Assembly (NCBI RefSeq): GCF_900116615.1
Contig: NZ_FPBF01000001.1
Location: 601,625-665,624, forward strand
Direction: 5' to 3'
DNA: 64,000 bases
DNA from: Algoriphagus locisalis
Lineage (GTDB): Bacteria; Bacteroidota; Bacteroidia; Cytophagales; Cyclobacteriaceae
Shown in pieces: positions 53,569 to 62,665 of the stretch; the stretch's first letter is position 1, and each line of letters begins with the position of its first letter. The position numbers were made by a program, and so were the translations under genes. The notes beneath the pieces were generated by a model. The model saw only the letters and a list, made by a program, of their open reading frames with translations, was not told where the DNA came from and made no database searches.

Positions 53569-54930
53569 CTATTTCTTAATCCCTGGATACAGATTGCTCT
53601 CAGGGAGGTCAATGGATAAATTCAACAAATACTTCACCACAGGTGCAACATCTACAAGCCCCATTTCCTGAATCTCTACATTTTCTCTGATGCCTGCTCC
53701 CCAGGCAATAAAGCCAGTTTCAATCTCATCAAAATCCGGGAAGTATCCATGTGTACCACCTTTAGCTGGCTTTAAAATAGTTCCGCTAGTAGAACTCGAA
53801 AAGGAAATCCCCTGGATCGGTGCCAAGGCTAAAACTGCATTGGGATCGGCTCCAATACGGTCAAGTTCCTCCCGATCAACTACCCGGAACAACTTCTTGA
53901 TGCTAGCGGGTAATTCAGCTAGGATTTGCTCTACCTGCTTGGCAGATTCCTGATCGTTTTTATCCTTGAGGTGTAAGAAAGCCGAAGCCCCACTGGTATG
54001 AAAGGCAGCTTTCCAGTCTCCTCTGTCTTTTGCATCCTCCATTAGTCCAGCTTCCACTAGCCAGATATTTGGGGAGATGGAGGTGTGCGTATTGACAAAC
54101 CCATGATCACCGGTGATGATAAAGGTGGTCTTGTCTGCGATTCCGGCACGTTCTGCCGCTTCCATGATTTTTCCAATCGCACGGTCTATGGCAGCGATGG
54201 ATTTGTACACCATTGGACCTTCTCTTCCTTCGCTATGCTGAAAGTGATCCGCAGCAATGAGGTGAATGGTAGTCAAATTCGGTTTGTAGGTTTCCAATAC
54301 ATAACCTGCCATTTCGCCTGTTCTGTCCTCTCTGTTTAGATAATCTCCATTGAAGGTTTTTTCATTCATTTTCCCCAAAACCTGAAGCTCCATCTCTGCC
54401 AATAGGCCCTTTGGAGTTTCCATGTCCCGCATAGGCTCTATTCGTCCTCCATTTCCCAAGCTCCAGTATTCCGGAATATTGTAATCAATAGGTGCATTGA
54501 CAGAAACAGGCCAAAGGAAGCTGGCACTGGTCATCCCGGCTTCTCTTACGGCATGCCAAAGGGTAGGAACCTGGATCAGTTCGGTTTCCCAATACCATTT
54601 ACCGGTTTGTCCTTCTGGCTCGAAAGGCGCATTGTAATAAATCCCATGCTTGGCAGGGGGAAAACCGGTAATTACTGTGGTATGGGAAGGGTAGGTCACA
54701 GAGGGAAACACCCCTGTAACTCCCAATGATCTTGCACCTTCTCTGGCCATGGTCTGCAGGTTTGGCGCAGGCCATTTTTCTTCCAAGTAAAAGTCAGGGC
54801 GGAAGCCATCTATGGAAATAAGAATTACATGGTCTGAAGGTTTGCTCTGTGCTTTTGCCAAAGAAAAGCTAGCCAAAAATGCCAGGAAGAAAATGCTGGA
54901 CTTTATGGACTTGATAAGATAAGATTGCAT
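53569..54930 (-). CDS. NPP-type alkaline phosphatase superfamily phosphodiesterase
   Basis: A secreted protein of 453 residues (signal SSIFFLAFLASFSLAKAQ). It matches nucleotide pyrophosphatase/phosphodiesterases: first metal Asp in ILISIDGFRPDFY, nucleophile Thr in FPSVTYPSHTT, then AADHFQHSEG, FIITGDHGF and GGTHGYFPDFDEI. Two zinc ions would activate the Thr. It follows the TonB receptor by 64 bases with a hairpin between. A Pho-box-like site precedes the receptor, so release of phosphate from nucleotides or lipids followed by import is a sensible reading. Start at MQSYLIK. Confidence 0.92.
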   Translation of the reverse strand: MQSYLIKSIKSSIFFLAFLASFSLAKAQSKPSDHVILISIDGFRPDFYLEEKWPAPNLQTMAREGARSLGVTGVFPSVTYPSHTTVITGFPPAKHGIYYNAPFEPEGQTGKWYWETELIQVPTLWHAVREAGMTSASFLWPVSVNAPIDYNIPEYWSLGNGGRIEPMRDMETPKGLLAEMELQVLGKMNEKTFNGDYLNREDRTGEMAGYVLETYKPNLTTIHLIAADHFQHSEGREGPMVYKSIAAIDRAIGKIMEAAERAGIADKTTFIITGDHGFVNTHTSISPNIWLVEAGLMEDAKDRGDWKAAFHTSGASAFLHLKDKNDQESAKQVEQILAELPASIKKLFRVVDREELDRIGADPNAVLALAPIQGISFSSSTSGTILKPAKGGTHGYFPDFDEIETGFIAWGAGIRENVEIQEMGLVDVAPVVKYLLNLSIDLPESNLYPGIKK

Positions 54931-54949
54931 AATGTTAATTAAAGGGTTT

Positions 54950-54986
54950 AGCAGTCCACGGTTTCGATTTTGTACCATGGACTGCT
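54950..54986. repeat. Hairpin between receptor and phosphodiesterase genes
   Basis: Nine-base perfect arms AGCAGTCCA / TGGACTGCT around 19 bases, lying in the 64-base gap. It has no U-tract, so it could be an mRNA processing or stability element that sets different levels for the two products. Confidence 0.6.
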
Positions 54987-54994
54987 GATAATTT

Positions 54995-57900
54995 TTAGAA
55001 GAATATTCTTCCTGAGAGTTGCATTTGGTAAGGTGTGCCGCCTGGAGTGGTTACACCTACATTTGAATTAACCTGGTATTCGTAAGCTTGCTTTTCAGGG
55101 TCAAAATTTCTGATGGTCAATAAGTTTTGATTGCCTAGAGTTTTTGACGTTCCCCATTCTTTGTTTAGCAGGTTGGCTACGTTGAAGATGTCAAGGCCAA
55201 GTTCGAAACCTGATTTCTTCTCTGCTGAAAAGAATATTTTCTTGGTTGCTCTCAGATCCCAGTTTCCGAAGTATCCATTTACCCCACCGTTTCTAACTGC
55301 TACATTTCCAAGGCTTTCTTGGATATAGTCTTTTGCAAGGTTATCCGGGTTTGCCAAGACATTATTCATGGCTTCAGCCATTGTCTCCGAAGTCCCTGGG
55401 GCAGACGGATCGAATACAAATGCCAGATCGTTTGAGTTAACAAAGTCACCATTTACGTTCCCGTTCACCCGTAGGGAATAGCGTGTTCCACCGATTCCTG
55501 AATATCGAACCCCAACGGTAAATCCTTTGAAAGTAGGCAGGGTACCATAGATGACCACTTTGGTTCTGTATTGTCCGTTGGAATAATTCATCATGGAAAG
55601 GTCTCTAGGATCATCCACTACCATCTGGCTCAAGGTTGCACTGTTGGCCACGTTACCGTTGTAAGAAGTGTTGTCCTTACTGTCATTCCAGGTATAGCTA
55701 GCGGTGATCTGTCCATCTCTGAAATAGCGGTAGGTTCCATCGATGACCAGGGTATAGGTATTATTTCTTCCCTCACTGTTCAGTTCCAGTACTCTACCGA
55801 TTTGATCGGTTTTTCTACCCTGAGTCCAATCTGCATTTCCATTGGAAGTACTAATAGTTTCTGCTGGCACATATACACCTCTGTTATCCTCTTCCGAAAG
55901 TCTGAAATAAGGTTGATCCACCATATTTCTATCCACATACATGTAGTTGTTTCTGGCGATGGATGCGATAAAGTTCACGCCCAGCCTTAATCTGTTATTA
56001 ATAACCCTGTTGTACATCACGTTGCCTTTATATACCGTCGGTACTTTCAGATCCTCACTGTTCATATTGATGGTAGTCACAGGAGTGATGCCCGGTTGAT
56101 TCAGTAAGTCCACGCCTGGTGCAGTGTTCGGATCGTTTCTGTAGGATTCAAAATTCGGGATAGGCACGTTTTCTCCCGTGATATCTACTGCGAAAATCTT
56201 TGTTCCGTCAAACTGCAGGTTGTTGACATCCGAGTAGTTGTTCAGCGCAGAACCGAAAATACCAGCGCCAATCCTCAGGATATCCTGCTGTTTTTCGTTG
56301 ATGTCCCAGGTGAACTGGAATCTTGGCTGGATCTGAAACCCACCCGTTTTCACATCTGTTCTCAAGCCTAGCTCATCAAAGACAGTCTGATTGAATGTAG
56401 GGCTGTTTTTGTAAGTGGTATAGTCTCCACGCAGACCTACGATCAAGTTTATTCCTCTTCCCAGATCAGTGTCTGCCTGTGCATAAATCCCACCACCAAA
56501 AATACTTTGCTCTACTGTAGGGTCCTCTGTAGCCACTTCTCTGGCGTATCTATAAGGCTTCAGGTTGTCAAAATTATCAAGTCCGGTGAAATAGAACCTG
56601 CCGTTAAACTCACTAGTGGCAAGTGAAGTAAGGTCATTTAGAAGTAAGTCCATACCAAAGGTGTAATTGGTTTTTCCTTTGTTATAATAAAGGTTGTTCA
56701 CCATCTGATAAACATTTGACTCAAACCTTTCTGGAAGGTAGCGCTGACCACCCAGCTGGATCGTTGTATTTACATCATCGCCATCGACCACAGATTCCAC
56801 ACGCTGAACGATAGCTCTAGGGATGTTGGAACTTGGCAATTGGGCATTTGGCCTGCCATCGTCAAGGGTGTATAAGTACTGAAGTTTTAATTCATTGGTC
56901 AACTTATTGTTGATTTCTGTCCGTAGGGAAGCCATTAAGCTATTAGCTGTGGACAGGTGATCTCCATATACTTCGTAAAGGTTGATGGAGCTGTTGTCCG
57001 AAACACCCTGACTGTTTAAGTCACGGGAAAAATTGTTTCTGATCGTCAATAGATTGGATTTATTGATCTGATAATCTATCCGGGCAAATGCAGTGTGGGA
57101 ATACCTTTTTTTACCAAAGCTTCCTGTCTGGGGCGAGTCTGAGAGACCGTATTTGCTTCTTCCTATTTGAAGGTATCTATCCAAAGATTCTTGTGAAAGA
57201 TTGTATCGGTTTTCGTCTTCTGGGGTTCTGATGTCAGCGATGTATAGCGGTCGTGCATCTCGTTGTCCATCATAAGCAATGAAATAATGGAGTTTATCTT
57301 TGATAATAGCACCTCCAAGTGTCATCCCATATTGTTGGATGGAGAATTCATCTTCTCTTTCATTTCCTCTAGTATCGTATTTACTAGCCAGCCAGTCTGC
57401 TCTGTTGAATAAAAATGCTGAACCGTGTAGCTCATTTGTACCTGTTTTGGTCACGGCGCTGATGATTCCGCCACCACTTCGACCATTGGTCACATCATAG
57501 TCATTGGTCACCACCTCAAACTCCCGGATAGCTTCCATGGATATAGAGAAAGGACCTCTGTTGGTAGAACCACTGGATAGTGGACTTCTATTGGTCATTC
57601 CGTCAATGGTGTAGTTCGTGGAGGAATACAATTGACCAAGCAAATTACTGCCGTTGGAAACTGGGGATAAGTCCACCAGGGAATTGAAGTTTCTCCCGTT
57701 TACAGGAAGTGTGGACATATCTCTGGCAGTCACGGCGGTGGAACTCCCGAATCTGTCTATGCTATTGCTCAGGGAGTTGGCAGTCACGCTGACTTCGCTT
57801 AGGTTTTGGGTTTCCTCACTCAAAGTAATATCCAATTTGATACGTTCGCCCTGATTGAAAGAATACCCTGTAAACACCTTTGTGCCATAGCCAAGGTAAG

Positions 57901-58168
57901 TGCAGGTAACAGAATAATCAGTTCCCAGCGGAAGCTGATTGACGGTGTAGGATCCTGTGAGATTGGTGATGGCAGATGCGGTGAATCCGGTCATCTCATT
58001 TTTGATCATCAGGGCTGCGCCGATAAGCGGCTCTCCGGATGAGTCAGTAACAGTTCCTGAAATGGAAGCGTTGGTAGCCTGGGAATAGGTCTGAGTGCTT
58101 ATTCCAAGGAATAGGAATAGCAGCAGTACTATTCCTGGAATTAAGTGGGTAGAATTTTTTGATCTCAT
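54995..58168 (-). CDS. Oar-type TonB-dependent outer membrane receptor
   Basis: A 1057-residue receptor (signal IVLLLFLFLGISTQTYSQ). An N-terminal CarboxypepD_reg-like domain (ASISGTVTDSSGEPLIGAALMIKN) is followed by the TonB plug (LPVNGRNFNSLVDLSPVSNGS, YTIDGMTNRSP) and a large beta-barrel ending YQMQLSGRIFF. The block GRSGGGIISAVTKTGTNELHGSAF is typical of Oar/Omp relatives. It is followed in operon by the phosphodiesterase gene. A Pho-box-like repeat 85 bases upstream suggests phosphate-starvation control. Confidence 0.92.
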   Translation of the reverse strand: MRSKNSTHLIPGIVLLLFLFLGISTQTYSQATNASISGTVTDSSGEPLIGAALMIKNEMTGFTASAITNLTGSYTVNQLPLGTDYSVTCTYLGYGTKVFTGYSFNQGERIKLDITLSEETQNLSEVSVTANSLSNSIDRFGSSTAVTARDMSTLPVNGRNFNSLVDLSPVSNGSNLLGQLYSSTNYTIDGMTNRSPLSSGSTNRGPFSISMEAIREFEVVTNDYDVTNGRSGGGIISAVTKTGTNELHGSAFLFNRADWLASKYDTRGNEREDEFSIQQYGMTLGGAIIKDKLHYFIAYDGQRDARPLYIADIRTPEDENRYNLSQESLDRYLQIGRSKYGLSDSPQTGSFGKKRYSHTAFARIDYQINKSNLLTIRNNFSRDLNSQGVSDNSSINLYEVYGDHLSTANSLMASLRTEINNKLTNELKLQYLYTLDDGRPNAQLPSSNIPRAIVQRVESVVDGDDVNTTIQLGGQRYLPERFESNVYQMVNNLYYNKGKTNYTFGMDLLLNDLTSLATSEFNGRFYFTGLDNFDNLKPYRYAREVATEDPTVEQSIFGGGIYAQADTDLGRGINLIVGLRGDYTTYKNSPTFNQTVFDELGLRTDVKTGGFQIQPRFQFTWDINEKQQDILRIGAGIFGSALNNYSDVNNLQFDGTKIFAVDITGENVPIPNFESYRNDPNTAPGVDLLNQPGITPVTTINMNSEDLKVPTVYKGNVMYNRVINNRLRLGVNFIASIARNNYMYVDRNMVDQPYFRLSEEDNRGVYVPAETISTSNGNADWTQGRKTDQIGRVLELNSEGRNNTYTLVIDGTYRYFRDGQITASYTWNDSKDNTSYNGNVANSATLSQMVVDDPRDLSMMNYSNGQYRTKVVIYGTLPTFKGFTVGVRYSGIGGTRYSLRVNGNVNGDFVNSNDLAFVFDPSAPGTSETMAEAMNNVLANPDNLAKDYIQESLGNVAVRNGGVNGYFGNWDLRATKKIFFSAEKKSGFELGLDIFNVANLLNKEWGTSKTLGNQNLLTIRNFDPEKQAYEYQVNSNVGVTTPGGTPYQMQLSGRIFF

Positions 58169-58224
58169 AGTCAATGGATAATGGTTTAATTTTATCCAAA
58201 ACTAGATTTCAGCTTTAGGCTTAA

Positions 58225-58239
58225 ATGTTAAAAATTAAC
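58225..58239. promoter_or_regulatory. Inverted repeat upstream of the TonB receptor gene
   Basis: TGTTAAAAATTAACA, six-base perfect arms around three A. It lies between the Pho-box-like site and the start codon and shares the TTAACA core with it. Confidence 0.5.
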
Positions 58240-58252
58240 ATGCGATAGAGAG

Positions 58253-58270
58253 GTAACAGAATGTTAACAG
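58253..58270 (-). promoter_or_regulatory. Pho-box-like direct repeat
   Basis: Read on the minus strand: CTGTTAA-CATT-CTGTTAC, two seven-base units separated by four bases (11-base period), as in the PhoB box (CTGTCAT-n4-CTGTCA). It lies about 85 bases before the receptor start codon. Confidence 0.5.
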
Positions 58271-58364
58271 ATGGGGGGTAAATTCTAATAAAAACTTCAT
58301 TTGCTAATTGAGGTTAGTTTCTAAAAGTATGGTGGCAATTCGCCCGATCTAACTTCAGAAAGTA

Positions 58365-58985
58365 TTATTTAACCTTTACTTTGGAGGAATTTGCGACTGT
58401 CTGTCTGGTCACGCCTATTAAATCGCCTATATCTTTTTGGGTCAATAAGTCATTTAAAACAAATGACTTTCCATAGGCATCTTGGATTGTCAAATCGAAG
58501 TATGTACTCAAAAAAATGAGTTTTTCTTTGGCTTTTTTCTCGTGGAGTTTCTTTAGTTTTTTCTCAGTGCTACACCAGCGTTTGACCAAATAGGAAATAA
58601 ACCATTCGGATACTTCCGGTGTCTGAACTACCATTTTCTTGAAAAAATCCCGGTTATAAATCCGTACCTGGGTGTCTATTAGGGCTTTGGAGAATTCGAA
58701 AAATTGGTTGTTCAAATACTTCAAATCCCCGAAAAAGTCTTTTTTAAAGAGCACATCAAAAGTGAATTCTTCCCCATCCTCTGTATAACTCCCCAGCTTG
58801 ACTGCACCTTCCAGAATTTCATACATGTATAAATGCTCCGTAGATGGGTTGTAGAGGTAATCGTTCTTTTTTACAGTGATTTCCCGCATCATGCCTAATG
58901 ACTTTGAGGCCTGAGAAGTGGAAATAAACTGAAAAAAGTCAAAGTCTAAATAAGACTCATTAATAGGGCGAACTGGGATGGACAT
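58365..58985 (-). CDS. Crp/Fnr family regulator, apparently truncated in the wing
   Basis: A 206-residue regulator. A cyclic-nucleotide-binding-like fold (MYEILEGAVKLGSYTEDGEEFTFDVLFKKDFFG) is followed by a long helix and an HTH (LTQKDIGDLIGVTRQTVANSS). The frame stops at TAA directly after the recognition helix; read through, the next 16 codons give YFLKLDRANCHHTFRN, which looks like the missing wing. Total length would then be 223 including the stop position, normal for the group. It lies upstream of the TonB operon on the same strand. Confidence 0.88.
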   Translation of the reverse strand: MSIPVRPINESYLDFDFFQFISTSQASKSLGMMREITVKKNDYLYNPSTEHLYMYEILEGAVKLGSYTEDGEEFTFDVLFKKDFFGDLKYLNNQFFEFSKALIDTQVRIYNRDFFKKMVVQTPEVSEWFISYLVKRWCSTEKKLKKLHEKKAKEKLIFLSTYFDLTIQDAYGKSFVLNDLLTQKDIGDLIGVTRQTVANSSKVKVK

Positions 58986-59194
58986 TTTTCTGAAGAATTT
59001 CTGTCTTAAAATTACCTTCTTGGAAGCAGAAGGAGGTTAATTGAAAGTGAAGTAATCCTTATGTTTTATCACATAAATAAGGAAGTTAATTCTAACCCAA
59101 GTATCTGTCTCTGTCTGAGCTTATAAATTTTAAACTACACATATTTCAGTTTTGTGACGATTTCGGTCAAAAGTCAATTTGAAAGGATATTGCA

Positions 59195-60103
59195 TCATGA
59201 AAGCGCCCCCGGCTCAGGTCCGCCAGCCGGCTTTGATTTATCTTCAGGTAGGGGAACAAATTCCTGATTATCCGAAGGAGGTAAAAGAATTCGGCCTTGC
59301 TTCCAGTCTTCCTTGGCCTGTTCGATGCGTTCCTTGCGGCTCGAAACGAAGTTCCACCAGATGTATCGGTCTCCAAGATGCTCACCACCCAGCATCATAA
59401 GGGTTGTTTTTTCCTTTGCGATGATCAGAGGATCCACACCTTTGGAAAATACGAGTAGTTTCCCGGCAGGATAGCTCACACCATTCACTTCCAAACTTCC
59501 TTTTACGATATAGACTCCTCTTTCACTATGTCCCGTTGGAATACCAAATCTGGCTTCCGTCTCCAGTTCCACATGTAAATAGAAGAGGGGAGAGCTGGTC
59601 TTTACCTCGGATTTCAAGCCGTAAGCGTCACCTGCTATCAGTCGCATCCAAACGCCTTTGTCCGTGAAAATCGGCAATTCATCTGCTGCATAATTTTTAA
59701 AGTCAGGATCTGATTCCTCGTCTTTTTCAGGCAGTGCCACCCAGGTTTGTATCATTTCCAAACCTCCGGCGGACAGGATATTGGGGTCTTCAAAGCGCTC
59801 ACTATGGGAGATTCCTTTTCCAGCAGTCATCCAATTTACTTCCCCGGGTTTGATCAGTTGCTCCACACCCAGACTATCTCTATGCGTCACATTCCCATCT
59901 AAGAGGTAACTCACCGTAGAAAGTCCTATATGCGGGTGAGGCATTACATCCAGATTGGTAGTGGCCGGAACACTTACCGGACCTGCATGATCCATAAAAA
60001 TAAAGGGACCTACCATTCTTCTTAGCTGAAAAGGAAGAATACGCTTTACCGAAAATCCAGGAGTGATGACTGCTTGGCGGGTATCAATTACTATATCGAG
60101 CAT
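59195..60103 (-). CDS. Pirin family protein
   Basis: A 302-residue bicupin. The metal-site motif is VMPHPHIGLSTVSYLLDGNVTHRDSLG, followed by PGEVNWMTAGKGISHSER and the C-terminal cupin with LLVFSKGVDPLIIA. The early part VKRILPFQLRRMVGPFIFMDHAGP is typical. Some pirins have quercetin dioxygenase activity or regulate partner enzymes. The last residues are Pro- and Glu-rich (PEDKSKPAGGPEPGALS), as common in this branch. It stands alone between the Crp/Fnr gene and GH43. Confidence 0.93.
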   Translation of the reverse strand: MLDIVIDTRQAVITPGFSVKRILPFQLRRMVGPFIFMDHAGPVSVPATTNLDVMPHPHIGLSTVSYLLDGNVTHRDSLGVEQLIKPGEVNWMTAGKGISHSERFEDPNILSAGGLEMIQTWVALPEKDEESDPDFKNYAADELPIFTDKGVWMRLIAGDAYGLKSEVKTSSPLFYLHVELETEARFGIPTGHSERGVYIVKGSLEVNGVSYPAGKLLVFSKGVDPLIIAKEKTTLMMLGGEHLGDRYIWWNFVSSRKERIEQAKEDWKQGRILLPPSDNQEFVPLPEDKSKPAGGPEPGALS

Positions 60104-60247
60104 GGATTAATTGTCTTTTATTAAAACGACTTTTTGGAATAAATTGAACGTAAGTTTCCAAAATAATTTATGGTGTTATTTCGGAATGGGGATTTCGGAT
60201 TTCGATTACACGACACCGCAACCCGAAATCAGAAATCCGACATCGAT

Positions 60248-61264
60248 CTATGGCACATAAGGCCCCACAACTACCAACTTATCCCCCGTCAAATCCACTT
60301 CAAACAAATGTGGGATTCTGATGGTCCGCCCATTCACGGATTTATGGCTATGTACGCTCATCAGGGTTTTGTTGTCAAAAGACGTGAAAAGCATCCCATG
60401 TCCAAAATTAGGAGGGGTTATTGGCTCTTCTTCGTGGATCCAAGGACCGTCCAAAGTACCACTTTCAGAATAGACTACTCCTTGCACGTAGGTATCATAA
60501 ATCCAGCTTGTCCAGATCATTCCAAGTCTGCCACTTCCTGTTTCAAATAGAAAAGGTCCATCCGTTACTTTATTAGGAACGTCATTGCCATTTGCATCTT
60601 TTTCCCTACTCCAAGGAGAATCGCTGGCTTTGAAAAGTAATTTCCCTACGCCCACAGATCCGCTTAAATCAGGTTTCAACTCAATTTTTTCCATCGTTCC
60701 ATTGAGGTTTTGCAACCATTCGTAGCAATAAACCATGTATGGCTTTCCATCAGTATCTATCCAAAACGTCCCATCAAGTGTAGGTTTGTCAGCTGGCAGA
60801 TAGGTAGGATCCTCCATAGGAATGTAAGGTCCAGCCGGTTCATCGCTTACCAATACATGACTTGCCCGCCGTTCAATGACATTCCCAGCTACCGTATCAA
60901 TTTTCACATCCCTATTGGTGAAGGTGGCAAAGTAGTAGTACTTGTCCTGATAATTAAAAAGCTCGGCTGCCCAGATCATAGGTCTGGGTCCCATCCAGGA
61001 GTCAGGATCAGTTTCGGTCACCCGATATGGCCCTTCCCAGCTTTTCAGGTCTTTGCTTTTCCAAAGCATGCCACCTGTTCCTGTCATGTAGTATTGTTGG
61101 GTTTCCTGATCTGCCAGAATAAATGGATCACTCAGGCGGATAGAATCTAAAGGAACGTCTTTCCGGACGGTTGGGCCTTGCTGTGCATGACTAACGATGG
61201 CAAAAAGAAGGAATAGCGGTGCTAAAGTGAGTTTTTGGAATGAGATTCTATGCACTGATTTCAT
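60248..61264 (-). CDS. Glycoside hydrolase family 43 protein
   Basis: An exported five-bladed propeller hydrolase of 338 residues (signal LTLAPLFLLFAIVSHAQ). The general base Asp is in IRLSDPFILAD, the second Asp in PTLDGTFWIDTDGKPY, and the general acid Glu in VTDGPFLFETGSG. GH43 enzymes remove arabinose or xylose from plant or algal polysaccharides. No susC/susD pair is near, so it is not a full utilisation locus. I start at MKSVHR to place the signal peptide properly. Confidence 0.9.
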   Translation of the reverse strand: MKSVHRISFQKLTLAPLFLLFAIVSHAQQGPTVRKDVPLDSIRLSDPFILADQETQQYYMTGTGGMLWKSKDLKSWEGPYRVTETDPDSWMGPRPMIWAAELFNYQDKYYYFATFTNRDVKIDTVAGNVIERRASHVLVSDEPAGPYIPMEDPTYLPADKPTLDGTFWIDTDGKPYMVYCYEWLQNLNGTMEKIELKPDLSGSVGVGKLLFKASDSPWSREKDANGNDVPNKVTDGPFLFETGSGRLGMIWTSWIYDTYVQGVVYSESGTLDGPWIHEEEPITPPNFGHGMLFTSFDNKTLMSVHSHKSVNGRTIRIPHLFEVDLTGDKLVVVGPYVP

Positions 61265-61330
61265 AGATAGGTTAGGAGGTTTTTTGGGAAAAGTTAATTG
61301 AGTGTGGTTCCTAAAATACGAATAATTCAT

Positions 61331-61597
61331 AAGCTTGGAACACTATTACGCGAGTCCTAGCGCAAGGTCTCATGACTTGTGCTTGAAATATTGCAGTCTT
61401 CAGACTACCCTAAACTAGGAGATTATGAAGTTGATTAGTATGCAAAGATCAGAATGAAAAAGTTTGCAACTCAAATCCCTCTAGCCCCCTTTGATGAAGC
61501 CATTTTCCAGAAAAAGATGTTTGGTAGAAGGGGGAGTGGCACAAACGGGAATTTATATATTTATTATTCAAAAAAGTCCAAATAAAAACTCATCAGT
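61331..61597. other. Palindrome-rich spacer between GH43 and the smc remnant
   Basis: No gene seen. It holds AGTCTTCAGACT at 61395-61406, CAAGGTCTCATGACTTG (an imperfect palindrome) at 61362-61378 and an imperfect pair around GCCCCC (61490) and GGGGGA (61528). The first part resembles the short intergenic elements with AAGTC/GACTT arms found widely in this phylum. Confidence 0.4.
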
Positions 61598-61640
61598 CAA
61601 GTTCCCTTAAATCCACAGGAACAACTCTACTCACTCCAGC
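61598..61640. repeat. Perfect 43-base direct repeat flanking the KilA-N gene (left copy)
   Basis: Identical to 62671-62713. Imperfect homology continues for about 65 more bases on the inner side. Confidence 0.85.
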
Positions 61641-61706
61641 TTCGACCATGGTAATGCCATAGATAATATCCGTTATGGCCATGGTACGCTTGTTATCGTT
61701 GATCAA
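61598..61706 (-). pseudogene. Displaced remnant of the smc 3' end
   Basis: In the smc orientation this stretch reads NDNKRTMAITDIIYGIT, MVEAGVSRVVPVDLRELD and stop, against NKRTMASTDIIYGIT, MIEAGVSRVVPVDLRELV in the live smc gene. The first 43 bases from CAAGTTCCC are identical with 62671-62713; farther in, scattered changes appear, mostly silent or conservative, and homology fades near 61706. It cannot be expressed as SMC because the rest of the gene is not attached. Confidence 0.85.
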
Positions 61707-61725
61707 CTTAACGGTATAGAATTTC

Positions 61726-62556
61726 TTACTTACTCAGCTTATCTACACTTTTTCTGTGGTTTATCAGTGATTTCATCTGAGTTATCGCTAATTGGTTAAG
61801 TTGGATTAATCGCTCATATTGAGTCATTTCTTGATGGATAAGTAAAGCATTAGTACTTTCCATATTGGACAAAACGACCAGTTGCTCTATTGTAGCATAG
61901 TCTCTAATATTTCCTTTGAGTTCGGGATTTGCCTCACGCCATTGTTTAGCAGTCATTCCGAAAAGAGCCATGTTTAGTACATCCGCTTCGTTGGCATAGA
62001 TTATTGAGCTTTGTTTGATACTTACTTTTTCAGGAATTAGGTTTTCCTTGATTGCATCAGTATGGATATGGTAATTGACTTTGGAAAGGGTTCTTTGAAA
62101 ATCCCAATTGAGTTTTAAACGATTATTTTCCTCCTCTTTGAGGCGCTGGAATTCTTTTATGATGTAGAGTTTGAATTCAATGGATATCCAAGAAGCAAAT
62201 TCGAATGCAATGTCTTTATGTGCGAAAGTTCCCCCGTATCTACCAGATTTTGATATGATACCTACTGCGTTGGTAGATTCAATCCATTTTTTTGGGGTAA
62301 GCACAAAACTATTCAGTCCAGCTTGCTTTCTAAACCCGTCGAATTCGACGGGTTTAAAATTCGGATTATTCATTTGTTCCCAAAACCCTAGTAATTCTAT
62401 CGTATTCCGATTTCGCAACCAGTTTTTAATAATATCATCAGTATTCGACCCATCTTTATACCTAGCAATGTCAGTTAAGGAAATATATTCTTCTTCATTT
62501 CCTTTGAAAATTGTAATCTCCGTTCCTTGTACGATTATTTTTTTTCCTTTTGCCAT
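61726..62556 (-). CDS. KilA-N domain protein
   Basis: A 276-residue protein of the phage KilA-N family. Domain marks: ISLTDIARYKDGSNTDDIIKNWLRNRNTIELLGFWEQ, then the central KKWIESTNAVGIISKSGRYGGTFAHKDIAFEFASWIS and IEFKLYIIKEFQRLK. KilA-N is a DNA-binding domain common in phages and large DNA viruses. The last 100 residues (ANEADVLNMALFGMTAKQWREANPEL...) form the usual helical tail of the stand-alone Bacteroidota type. It sits between the live smc end and its displaced copy. Start at MAKGKK. Confidence 0.9.
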   Translation of the reverse strand: MAKGKKIIVQGTEITIFKGNEEEYISLTDIARYKDGSNTDDIIKNWLRNRNTIELLGFWEQMNNPNFKPVEFDGFRKQAGLNSFVLTPKKWIESTNAVGIISKSGRYGGTFAHKDIAFEFASWISIEFKLYIIKEFQRLKEEENNRLKLNWDFQRTLSKVNYHIHTDAIKENLIPEKVSIKQSSIIYANEADVLNMALFGMTAKQWREANPELKGNIRDYATIEQLVVLSNMESTNALLIHQEMTQYERLIQLNQLAITQMKSLINHRKSVDKLSK

Positions 62557-62665
62557 AAAAAGTAAGTTTAAATTCGGAAATCTACTTTGATAATATTCTC
62601 CTAATTGCATTCCACCTTAAGAATGGATGTCGGGAAATTTCAAATTTTAAATTCCTAATTTCAAA

